From: Arthrobacter citreus
GTDB taxonomy: Bacteria; Bacillota; Bacilli; Bacillales; Bacillaceae_G
NCBI GenBank assembly: GCA_013200995.1
Contig: CP053688.1
Coordinates: 2,790,001 to 2,854,000, forward strand
Reading direction: 5' to 3'
DNA: 64,000 bases
The notes below the pieces were generated by a model. It searched no databases and was not told where the DNA came from. It saw only the letters and a program-made list of their open reading frames with translations. Shown in pieces: positions 7,820-16,763 of this stretch (its first letter is position 1; every line of letters begins with the position of its first letter). A program made the position numbers and the translations under genes.

Positions 7820-8851
7820 TTAATATTCAACTTTTACAGCTTTTCCTGTATTAGCAGATTCTAAGATCGCAATAAGTACCAAACATGAATTTGCTGCCTC
7901 TTCTACACTCACTTGGAATGGCTTATCATCAATTAAACGATCTACAAAGCTTCTAATACTATTACTTGAGAATCCTGCCATTTTATCCTCAATAATTGGC
8001 TTAGCAAGGATATCTGGAGTGATTGTTCTTTTCTCATTGGAAATTTGTATAAGGTCATGACTTGAAGTATTGATATTAATCATTCCTTCTGAACCAAGTA
8101 CATTACATTTAAAATCAATGATTGCTGTATTACCATTAGGCGTAATCCATCCATTCTCCATTTGTACAATTGCGCCATTTTCAAATTCTAATGTAGTCTG
8201 ATACATATCAATAGTGTCTATACCTAAATTCTTTAACACACCGTCTCTCGCCACGCTGTAAACTTTATCAACTCGTGAGTTAACTAGCCAAGATATTGCA
8301 TCAAGACTATGGCTACCAAGGAACCATAAGATAGAAGAATTAGCAGACCATGCTAACATATCAGTCGCAACAAATTTATTATCATTCAGTCGAATATAAC
8401 CTGATCGAACTTCACCTATATCACCATTTTCAATTGCTCTCTTCGCTGTACTAAACGGCGGGCTCCATCGATTATGCAAGTCTACCATCGCTCGAACTTG
8501 GTTACGTTTAATTGCCTCTAACATATCAAAAATATCTTTTCGAGTAGTCGCAAATGGCTTTTCAATTAGTACATGTTTCTTAGCATTTGCACTATCAATT
8601 GTTACTTGAGCGTGTAGGTGATCAGGTGTTACGATAGCGACAAAATCACAATCACTCTTTTCTAGCATCTCTTTATGATCTGTATAAATCTCTTTTATTC
8701 CATATTTATTAGCCATTTCTTCTGCTCTAGATTTGTTTAAGTCACAAACTGCAACAATTTCTACATAAGGAATTTCACTCAAAGTTCTAGCATGAACCTC
8801 ACCTTGTTTCCCTGCTCCAATGATACTCGCTTTAATTTTTTCCATATTCAT
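7820..8851 (-). CDS. Gfo/Idh/MocA-family NAD(P)-dependent sugar dehydrogenase
   Basis: 343 residues. A Rossmann fold at the N-terminus (IIGAGKQGEVHARTL, about residues 9-23) precedes the family EKP motif (LIEKPFATTRKD, about residues 96-107) that contributes the catalytic lysine, followed by the C-terminal alpha/beta substrate domain. Family members oxidise or reduce sugars, inositols and sugar derivatives at a ring hydroxyl. Its place within the murQ operon suggests it acts on an amino sugar or an anhydro- or otherwise modified muropeptide sugar, but the exact reaction cannot be read from the sequence. The start at 8851 (ATG AAT ATG) has only a weak ribosome binding site; ATG 8845 is an alternative. 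Confidence 0.85.
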   Translation of the reverse strand: MNMEKIKASIIGAGKQGEVHARTLSEIPYVEIVAVCDLNKSRAEEMANKYGIKEIYTDHKEMLEKSDCDFVAIVTPDHLHAQVTIDSANAKKHVLIEKPFATTRKDIFDMLEAIKRNQVRAMVDLHNRWSPPFSTAKRAIENGDIGEVRSGYIRLNDNKFVATDMLAWSANSSILWFLGSHSLDAISWLVNSRVDKVYSVARDGVLKNLGIDTIDMYQTTLEFENGAIVQMENGWITPNGNTAIIDFKCNVLGSEGMININTSSHDLIQISNEKRTITPDILAKPIIEDKMAGFSSNSIRSFVDRLIDDKPFQVSVEEAANSCLVLIAILESANTGKAVKVEY

Positions 8852-8979
8852 TCATCTCTATTTGGACAAGAGATGAATACACCACCTTTCAAAAATTAGA
8901 TAAATTTATAATTTTAAAAATCAATTTTTTAACTTATGTAAAGAAAGTACTCTTTTTTATCAGTTGTTAATAAGTAACT

Positions 8980-9855
8980 TTAGTGATTATTTACATCCAA
9001 ATCTCGTTTAAGACTTCTTACTGCAATGACTTCCTTAGAACGATCTAAATATTTTTCAATATCCGCGTATTCCATACTAGCAACTCCTGAAAAAAGAATA
9101 TCGAGGATATATAATTGACCTATACGGGAACCCATAGCACTACTTCGTATAGTTGTATCAGGCGAAGAGAGGAATAGATTAATGTCAGACAATTTGCTTA
9201 GAGTATTTTCTCCAAACCTGGTTATCGAGATTACTGTAGCTCCTGTCTCTTTAGCTATATTTGCCATTTCAACAGTATCGGTTGTTTCACCTGAATATGA
9301 TATTGCAATTATTACGTCTCCATTAGAAATATTCGCAGTTGACATTCCTTGTAAATGGTAATCAGGGTAAAAAAAGGTTTTCTTATTAATTCGTAAAAAC
9401 TTTTGGAATGCATCCATGGCAACCAAACCTGATGCACCTACTCCATAGAAGGTAATAATTTTGGCTTTACATAGTGCCAAAACAGCATTTTCGATTTCAT
9501 TTATTTCTAAAACCAACTGAGTATCTTCAATTGACTGTTTGTGGTTATTTCCCACATTTCGAATAATTGATTTAATTGTGTCACCTGGTTTAATGTCAGT
9601 GTACTTATGTTCATTCTGTATTTGATTGGTAATATTCGATGCCAAATCTATACTAAACTCTCGATATCCCTTATAATTTAAACGTTTACACATTCTAATA
9701 ATTGCTGCCTTACTAGTTTTACTCTTAAGTGCCAGGTCATCTATTAACATACCTAAAACCGCTTCTGGAGAATTAAGTATATAATTGGCTACTTTCTTTT
9801 CAGATTCGGTTAAAGTATTTATAGACTCTTTTATTTTTAATAAAGTTCCTGCCAT
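8980..9855 (-). CDS. MurR/RpiR-family transcriptional regulator
   Basis: 291 residues: an N-terminal RpiR helix-turn-helix (about residues 1-77, with SKTSKAAIIRMCKRLNYKGY) and a SIS sugar-phosphate binding domain (about residues 125-255, with FYGVGASGLVAMD and AISYSGETTDTVEMA). In B. subtilis and E. coli MurR senses MurNAc-6-P and controls MurNAc catabolism. This gene sits inside the murQ operon between the kinase and the dehydrogenase, so it is most likely its local regulator with MurNAc-6-P or GlcNAc-6-P as effector (inference). A candidate operator lies upstream of murQ at 11860-11876. Confidence 0.85.
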   Translation of the reverse strand: MAGTLLKIKESINTLTESEKKVANYILNSPEAVLGMLIDDLALKSKTSKAAIIRMCKRLNYKGYREFSIDLASNITNQIQNEHKYTDIKPGDTIKSIIRNVGNNHKQSIEDTQLVLEINEIENAVLALCKAKIITFYGVGASGLVAMDAFQKFLRINKKTFFYPDYHLQGMSTANISNGDVIIAISYSGETTDTVEMANIAKETGATVISITRFGENTLSKLSDINLFLSSPDTTIRSSAMGSRIGQLYILDILFSGVASMEYADIEKYLDRSKEVIAVRSLKRDLDVNNH

Positions 9856-9889
9856 TGTTAACTTACCTTCCTAAACATTATGATAATAA

Positions 9890-10807
9890 TCAATATTCAG
9901 TTTTCTCTTTTGCTATCATTGCCGCACCCCATGCAGCATCTCTTTTCATAGGAATTACCTGCACCTTTGGATATGATTGATCAAGTAGGTGTTTAAACTC
10001 ATTTCTTATATAATCATTATGAGTTAATACGCCCCCACCTGTTGCCAGTAGGCCATCCTCTTGCCCTAAACGCTCAAGAACAGTAGTAGCAATTAAATAC
10101 AACTCTTCTGCAGTATTCTTAACGATAGAATAGGCTATTTCATCCCCGGCTGCACATCCTTCATAGGCAACCCTTGACAGACTAGCAATTTCCTTCTTAC
10201 CTATATTGCTTCTATAAATATATTGAATCAATTCATTATGGTCGCTTAGGCTCAAGCTATTAAGGAGTAGCTTTGTCATAATAGTTTGTGGTGATCTACC
10301 ATCAAAACTGCGCATTACACTGGAAATCACTTTCTTACCTATATCGTAGCCGCTACCCTCATCACCTATAATATGTCCCCATCCGCCACATCTGTGAGTT
10401 CTTCCTTTTGAATTTCTCCCAAATCCTATAGAGCCTGTACCTGCAATTATTACACTCCCTGTAGAGCAACCTACCCCTCCATAAAAAGCCGTCTCTACAT
10501 CATCTGTAACTGTTTTTTTCCCATTGAGACCAATTTCATTTAAGATTGTCTCTAGTATTATTCTTTCTTTAAACCTTCCTGCTCCAGCTGCTCCTATACA
10601 TACTGAGGCGCATTGCGATAAATTCATACCTGTCTTATCTAGTGCCCTCTGTATAAGTGTATATAAAACTTTTTTAACTTCATTTATAGGAGCCGAATGA
10701 ATATTTGACGGCCCAGCCTCACAAGTAACTAGTAGTTTATCTTGCATGTCTGTCATTACGAGACGAGTTTTGGTCCCCCCACCATCGATTCCAATAATGT
10801 ACTGCAT
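9890..10807 (-). CDS. BadF/BadG-type N-acetylhexosamine kinase (MurK/NagK-like)
   Basis: 305 residues from ATG 10807, chosen because GGAGG stands 6 bases before it and an upstream in-frame ATG at 10819 overlaps that site. The actin-like ATPase fold is clear: phosphate-1 loop GIDGGGTKTRLVMTD at the N-terminus, GTGSIGFG around residue 127, a HRCGGWGHIIGDEGSGYDIG segment and the adenosine motif GGGVLTHNDY. The BadF family includes the MurNAc/GlcNAc kinase MurK of Clostridium acetobutylicum. Its place directly after murQ fits a route in which free MurNAc, or GlcNAc, is phosphorylated in the cytoplasm at C-6. This kinase explains how the operon can work without a PTS permease. Confidence 0.85.
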   Translation of the reverse strand: MQYIIGIDGGGTKTRLVMTDMQDKLLVTCEAGPSNIHSAPINEVKKVLYTLIQRALDKTGMNLSQCASVCIGAAGAGRFKERIILETILNEIGLNGKKTVTDDVETAFYGGVGCSTGSVIIAGTGSIGFGRNSKGRTHRCGGWGHIIGDEGSGYDIGKKVISSVMRSFDGRSPQTIMTKLLLNSLSLSDHNELIQYIYRSNIGKKEIASLSRVAYEGCAAGDEIAYSIVKNTAEELYLIATTVLERLGQEDGLLATGGGVLTHNDYIRNEFKHLLDQSYPKVQVIPMKRDAAWGAAMIAKEKTEY

Positions 10808-10915
10808 AGTAGCCTCCATCTATTAATTACAAACTAAGTACATAAAAAAATAATTAAGATACTGCGATATACTAAATGCATCTATTAATTCTTAATCACA
10901 CAAAGTTCCCATTAT

Positions 10916-11836
10916 CTACCTAGGAGTTACTCTAGTCTTAAGAGCGATTGCCTTCTTAATAACTCCATCAGCTTTTAAAAGTAATTCCTCCGCTTCTTCT
11001 CTTTCAACAAGAGCTTGTACCATTACAATAGCCACCTTTGGATTGAATCCTGATTTCTCTAAATATTTTTGCGCATCACTTTCTTCCAACCCTGTAGCAT
11101 GCATAACAATGCGCACAGTGCGATCAATAAGTTTTTTATTGGTAGGCTGTAAATCAACCATTAAATTACCGTATATTTTTCCTAACTTGACCATCGTTGC
11201 TGTTGTTAGCATGTTAAGTACTAACTTTTGCGATGTACCTGATTTCATGCGAGTGGAACCCATAATTACCTCTGGTCCTACTTGTGGAGTTATTTCTATA
11301 TCCACTATTTCATTTATCTGAGATTGAATATTATTACTAATTCCAATTGTTAAGGCCCCGACTATTTTCGCTTCCTTTACAGCAGATATTACATATGGAG
11401 TTCTTCCGCTTGCCGTAATGCCTACTACCACATCTTTTTCGTTTATACTATTTTCATAAATAACTTCCTTACCTAAATCTTCACGATCTTCTGCACCTTC
11501 TACTGCAGAATGGATAGCCTCACTTCCACCTGCTATTAACCCTTGAATAAGTTCTGGATCTATTCCATATGTGGGTGGGCATTCAGAAGCGTCAAGTATT
11601 CCTAATCGTCCACTTGTCCCTGCACCTATATAAAACAGACGTCCTCCTATTTTTATTCGTTCGACAATTCCATAAACAGCTTTACTGATATTTTCTAGTT
11701 GGTCTCTAACAGCCAAGGGAACAAAAAAATCTTCTTCGTTAATCATTCTCAGAATCTCTGTTGTGCTTGCTGTGTCAATATTAATTGTTTTGTAGTTTAC
11801 CTGTTCGGTAGACAACTTTGAAAAGTTTTTATCCAC
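10916..11836 (-). CDS. murQ: N-acetylmuramic acid 6-phosphate etherase
   Basis: 306 residues, the usual MurQ length. The SIS domain shows FYIGAGTSGRLGILDASECP (about residues 69-88), with the catalytic Glu of the DASECPPTYG motif, then SGRTPYVISA, the MGSTRMKSGTSQKLVLNML block and a C-terminal helical domain. The enzyme splits the lactyl ether of MurNAc-6-P to give GlcNAc-6-P and D-lactate in the cytoplasm. It is the first gene of a five-gene minus-strand operon. The start is GTG 11836, nine bases after GGGGTG. No nagA or nagB is present in the operon, so GlcNAc-6-P must be handled by genes elsewhere. Confidence 0.95.
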   Translation of the reverse strand: MDKNFSKLSTEQVNYKTINIDTASTTEILRMINEEDFFVPLAVRDQLENISKAVYGIVERIKIGGRLFYIGAGTSGRLGILDASECPPTYGIDPELIQGLIAGGSEAIHSAVEGAEDREDLGKEVIYENSINEKDVVVGITASGRTPYVISAVKEAKIVGALTIGISNNIQSQINEIVDIEITPQVGPEVIMGSTRMKSGTSQKLVLNMLTTATMVKLGKIYGNLMVDLQPTNKKLIDRTVRIVMHATGLEESDAQKYLEKSGFNPKVAIVMVQALVEREEAEELLLKADGVIKKAIALKTRVTPR

Positions 11837-11859
11837 TTTAACACCCCAATTTAACTTTT

Positions 11860-11876
11860 ATTGTTCCGGATACAAT
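11860..11876. promoter_or_regulatory. Candidate operator upstream of murQ
   Basis: ATTGT-TCCGGAT-ACAAT inverted repeat 24 bases before the murQ start. It could be the MurR-type regulator site. No regulator site consensus was available to test it. Confidence 0.4.
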
Positions 11877-11879
11877 ACA

Positions 11880-12182
11880 ATGATAAGATTATTATTTTAA
11901 AAAATAAATTAAATAATAATTAACTATAATTAAGTGAAAATTATAGAATATGTTTAATTAAGTTTTTTTATATGTATGGCTACTCTAACTTTTAGTAAAT
12001 TTTAAAATAAATTTACTACTACTATATTTATTTGTAGAAAACTGATTATTGGCCAGCTATAAGTGCATATGTAAAGATTTTAAGTAAAGCTTTTATCGTC
12101 CTACCTAAACACTATTGTTCTATAACATTTCAAAAACAATCTTTAAAACTTACATAAAAGATTTATTCTGGACTTTTATTCT
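11880..12182. other. Gene-free region upstream of the murQ operon
   Basis: AT-rich, no ORF of note. It contains an inverted repeat at 11994-12017 (AGTAAATTT-taaaat-AAATTTACT) of unknown role. Confidence 0.4.
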
Positions 12183-12189
12183 ATATAAA

Positions 12190-12229
12190 AAAACAGCGGA
12201 CATTCTAATGTAAGAATGTCCGCTGTTAT
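12190..12229. terminator. Strong hairpin (15-bp stem) between cassettes
   Basis: AACAGCGGACATTCT and AGAATGTCCGCTGTT form a perfect stem with a 6-base loop, flanked by an A-run on the left. It could be a terminator or the end of a lost insertion sequence. It has no adjacent gene: the next is the spoVR scrap at 12400 on one side and murQ on the other. Confidence 0.6.
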
Positions 12230-12399
12230 GCTTATTCTAATTTTTTTCGGAATTGAGTACTTAATAAGAAATAGTTTATTGACGCACCTTATTATTTTAT
12301 TTTTAATATTCAAATGAACTAATAAATAATCCCGTTTCTATTTTTTAGAAGGAGAATTATTTTGACTAATTAATTTTTTGATTTTTTATTCTAAGTCTT

Positions 12400-12475
12400 T
12401 CAAATATATTTCCGATGAATATTCTTCCCATCATAACTAAACAACACAGACGTATTCTCAATATTCGTCTCTACA
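12400..12475 (-). pseudogene. Short spoVR 3'-end scrap (about 75 bases)
   Basis: Minus-strand sequence almost identical to the last about 24 codons of spoVR, including the run encoding [12 protein letters not shown] and a stop codon (TGA instead of TAA). Homology ends near 12475, only 84 bases from the stop codon of the GH1 gene. It is the shortest of three displaced spoVR 3' copies, and unlike the other two it has no adjoining CCACCT terminator. Confidence 0.85.
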
Positions 12476-12558
12476 ATGATATTATATTTTAAGCTGATAT
12501 TTATCTGATTGTTTCGTTCGAAAATAAGAGCAAACATTTTTGAAACAGTTTTTTACCA

Positions 12559-14058
<1,500 letters not shown>

Positions 14059-14203
14059 TCATTTCCTTTCTAAATGCAAAACGGATTAAATAGTATAAAC
14101 TACACATTTTTATTTTTCTTTAATTAAAAAACTATGGATTTAAATACATATTTCTCCCCTTAATATCTTTGCAAGAATTATTATCCGAGAATTATTTTGA
14201 ATA

Positions 14204-14232
14204 AAAAAAGCCCAAAAGTAGTTGGGCAATTC
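14204..14232 (-). terminator. Terminator between licA and the GH1 gene
   Basis: GCCCAA and TTGGGC form a stem followed on the minus strand by a run of seven T. It lies after the licA stop, 150 bases before the GH1 start, so it could attenuate or end the licBCA transcript. Confidence 0.7.
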
Positions 14233-14249
14233 TAGAGGAACGTTTTGTT

Positions 14250-14570
14250 TTATGCCTTTTTGATCAGTTTATGCAACTCGATGATTTCTCTGGCCATATC
14301 TTTAAGGGTCATTGAGTTCATCAAATGGTCTTGTGCATGAACCATAATAAGAGGAAATTCGACTTTCTCTCCCCCTGCTTCCTTTTGGATTAAGTCAGTT
14401 TGAACATGATGTGCTTCATTAAAGGCAGAATCTGCTTCGTTTAGTTTTTCTTCTGCTTCATCAAAATTGCCTTCTTTAGCTTTCTGCATCGCTTCCATCG
14501 CCAAACTTTTTGCATTCCCTGAATGTAGTATTAATTGAAATGCAAGATTGTATAGTTCTTCTTTATTCAT
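14250..14570 (-). CDS. licA: PTS lactose/cellobiose-family EIIA component
   Basis: 106 residues, an all-helical IIA of the lactose/cellobiose family. The phosphoryl-accepting His78 lies in the MVHAQDHLMNSM motif. It takes phosphate from HPr and passes it to the IIB protein encoded two genes upstream. The order licB-licC-licA and the lengths match the B. subtilis lichenan PTS. A 197-base gap with a small GAAGGG/CCCTTC hairpin (about 14601-14622) separates it from licC. Confidence 0.92.
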   Translation of the reverse strand: MNKEELYNLAFQLILHSGNAKSLAMEAMQKAKEGNFDEAEEKLNEADSAFNEAHHVQTDLIQKEAGGEKVEFPLIMVHAQDHLMNSMTLKDMAREIIELHKLIKKA

Positions 14571-14767
14571 GATTAACAGCCTTTCAAATGATTTACTAGG
14601 AAGGGGACATTCCCTTCTCCGTCCAATTTTGAATATATATTAAAATCCAGAAGTTTTATAACATCTCATCAAAGATCATTTTTCCAATTCTATCAGCAGA
14701 TTGACCTTCATTGTCATATTACTTGTTAGAGATAGGCTCTAGTTAAACTAATGCCCACCTCACTTTA

Positions 14768-16108
14768 CTACGCGATTATATTTTTTCTTTCACTTGCATT
14801 CATCACATCTTCTTCTCTCTTCTTCGCTTTATCATATATTCTGAAGAATGGAGTATAAATTACGAATGAAATAACAATGTTAACTAAATTCATGACTGCG
14901 CCTGAAATATGTCCGCCAGAAGCAAGATATCCTGAAATAATTGGCGGCATTGTCCAAGGGACTGCAATACCAGTTGGTTTTGCTACCAATCCCAAATCCA
15001 TACCAAGAAAAGTTACAACCACCGTAACGATTGAAGTAACGACGAATGGAATAATCATGACTGGGTTTAACACGATTGGCAAACCAAAGATTAATGGCTC
15101 GTTTATGTTAAAGATACCAGGAGCAAGTGCCAAACGACCAAGACTTTTCATTTGTTGTGATTTAGCAAACAATACCATTGAAAGAACTAAACCAAATGTT
15201 ACACCCGTTCCACCGATGTGAACGAAGTTATCCCAGAATTGTTGTGTAACAATGTGTGGTAGAGGTTGACCAGCTTGGTATGCTGTCATATTGTCACCCA
15301 TAGCACCAAACCAAATTGGTTCCATTACACTTTTAACGATGTTTGTACCATGTAATCCAGTAGCCCATAGTAAAGTTACGAATAATTCAGCAACAATTGA
15401 TCCTCCTAGAGTAAGTCCTACCAATTTAAGCGGGTCACCTAAAAGGGTCGTAACTAAACCGTTGATACTTTCATAAGGAGTCAACTCAACAAGTAAGCGT
15501 ATTACCCAAACCACAAGAAGAACAATAAATCCTGGTATTAAAGCTGCAAATGATTTACCAACACTTGGGGGTACACCTGCTGGCATTTTAATAACAATAT
15601 CTCTTTTAACAAGCCAACGATAAATTTCTGTTGATAAAATTGCAAAAAGTAATGCAACAAACAAACCTTTACTACTTAAGAAACCTTTTGAAATTGCACC
15701 AGTTACCATAACTCCTTTTTCAGCTCCAGCTGGAGTAAATAAGAAATTAAATGGTGTTGTTAATAGGAAAGCAGCAACTGAAATAGTACCCGCACTCATC
15801 GAGTCAAGCTTATAGCTTTCTGCTAATCTGTATGCCACCGCAAATGCTGCGATTAGTGACATGATATTGAATGTTGCATCTACTGGATAACTTAATTTAA
15901 CCGCCCAGTTTGGACCAAAAATTGAAGACATCCAATCAGCATAACCTGGAATTGGCAAGTTAGCCAAGATCAAGAATAATGAACCAATGACAATGAATGG
16001 CATCGTCGCAATTAGACCATCTCGAAGAGCCGTTAGGTGCCTTTGCGCACCAATCTTTGCTGCAATAGGCATGACTTTCTCTTCTAATATGGTGTTGAAT
16101 TTACTCAT
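14768..16108 (-). CDS. licC: PTS cellobiose-family EIIC permease
   Basis: 446 residues with about ten membrane spans. It has the typical start (FNTILEEKVMPIAAKIGAQR), RDGLIATMPFIVIGSLFLI and the NINEPLIFGLPIVLNPVMIIPF motif of lactose/cellobiose IIC proteins, whose Glu and surrounding residues line the sugar site. It moves cellobiose or short beta-glucan oligomers across the membrane with phosphorylation by IIB. It lies 21 bases downstream of licB. Confidence 0.93.
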   Translation of the reverse strand: MSKFNTILEEKVMPIAAKIGAQRHLTALRDGLIATMPFIVIGSLFLILANLPIPGYADWMSSIFGPNWAVKLSYPVDATFNIMSLIAAFAVAYRLAESYKLDSMSAGTISVAAFLLTTPFNFLFTPAGAEKGVMVTGAISKGFLSSKGLFVALLFAILSTEIYRWLVKRDIVIKMPAGVPPSVGKSFAALIPGFIVLLVVWVIRLLVELTPYESINGLVTTLLGDPLKLVGLTLGGSIVAELFVTLLWATGLHGTNIVKSVMEPIWFGAMGDNMTAYQAGQPLPHIVTQQFWDNFVHIGGTGVTFGLVLSMVLFAKSQQMKSLGRLALAPGIFNINEPLIFGLPIVLNPVMIIPFVVTSIVTVVVTFLGMDLGLVAKPTGIAVPWTMPPIISGYLASGGHISGAVMNLVNIVISFVIYTPFFRIYDKAKKREEDVMNASERKNIIA

Positions 16109-16129
16109 CTACTTTTTCCCCTTTTTTTA

Positions 16130-16438
16130 TTATTTATTATTTACTAAATCTATAGCTGTTTTTAGAACTTCTTCTCCATTACACATTCCGTAGTGAACTT
16201 GATTAATTGCCTCCACTGGAATGCCTTTTTCTTCACCTAACACTTTCAATTTTGGAAGCAAGTATCTTACTTGTGGTCCTAAAAGTAGAACATCAGCATT
16301 GTCAATGTGCTGATTGACTTGATTAGCTGGAACAGCCCAAATTTTTCCTTCTAAACTCTTTTCTTCTGCTGCTTTTTCCATCTTCGTCACTAGCAAACTT
16401 GTACTCATTCCTGCTGCACAACATAATAAAATATTCAT
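16130..16438 (-). CDS. licB: PTS cellobiose-family EIIB component
   Basis: 102 residues from ATG 16438, chosen over an upstream in-frame ATG at 16465 because AGGAGG stands 8 bases before it and the resulting length and [14 protein letters not shown] start match the family. The phospho-cysteine is Cys7 in the CAAGMSTS loop. It is the first structural gene of the PTS operon, downstream of a cre-like site and a large palindrome. Confidence 0.93.
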   Translation of the reverse strand: MNILLCCAAGMSTSLLVTKMEKAAEEKSLEGKIWAVPANQVNQHIDNADVLLLGPQVRYLLPKLKVLGEEKGIPVEAINQVHYGMCNGEEVLKTAIDLVNNK

Positions 16439-16483
16439 CTTTTTATTCCTCCTATTTATCCACAATAATATTTTTTTTTAACC

Positions 16484-16506
16484 AATTAGCCAATTAGCCA
16501 ATTAAT
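16484..16506. repeat. Short tandem repeat in the licB leader
   Basis: Nearly three copies of the 8-base unit CAATTAGC lie between the operator region and the licB ribosome binding site. Replication slippage could change leader length. Confidence 0.6.
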
Positions 16507-16569
16507 CTAAACAGTCTAATTTGGCAAATGCTTCAAAAGTACTTTAATCACCTACTTTTATAGTTTATT

Positions 16570-16584
16570 TTGAAAGCGTTTAAT
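16570..16584. promoter_or_regulatory. cre-like site upstream of licB
   Basis: TTGAAAGCGTTTAAT matches the catabolite-responsive element consensus except at the conserved C near its 3' end. A CcpA site here would fit a beta-glucoside operon repressed by glucose. Confidence 0.55.
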
Positions 16585-16596
16585 TTTACAGAAATG

Positions 16597-16622
16597 ATTT
16601 TTCCGTTACGTAACGGAAAAAT
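16597..16622. promoter_or_regulatory. Perfect 26-bp palindrome, candidate LicR operator
   Basis: The half-site ATTTTTCCGTTAC is repeated inverted without a spacer. It lies upstream of licB and next to the cre-like site, where the PRD activator LicR is known to need an inverted repeat in B. subtilis. Its perfection suggests a protein-binding site rather than an RNA hairpin. Confidence 0.6.
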
Positions 16623-16680
16623 GTTTAAATACTTAAAATAAAGTTTAACAAATTAAATTATCCTCCAATAACATGCCGAT

Positions 16681-16716
16681 AAAATAAAAAGGGTATTCCT
16701 ATTTTGGAATACCCTC
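16681..16716 (-). terminator. Terminator of licR
   Basis: GGGTATTCC and GGAATACCC form a 9-bp stem with loop, followed on the minus strand by TTTTTATTTT. It separates licR from the licBCA promoter. Confidence 0.85.
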
Positions 16717-16763
16717 ATTTTTTCCCTATTCTGTTGTAAAAAGACGTATTTCCTATTAATGTT

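Noticed and set aside
16599..16620. Transcription terminator at the lic palindrome
   Set aside because: No loop and no T-run fit for a terminator; perfect symmetry and promoter position favour a protein-binding site.
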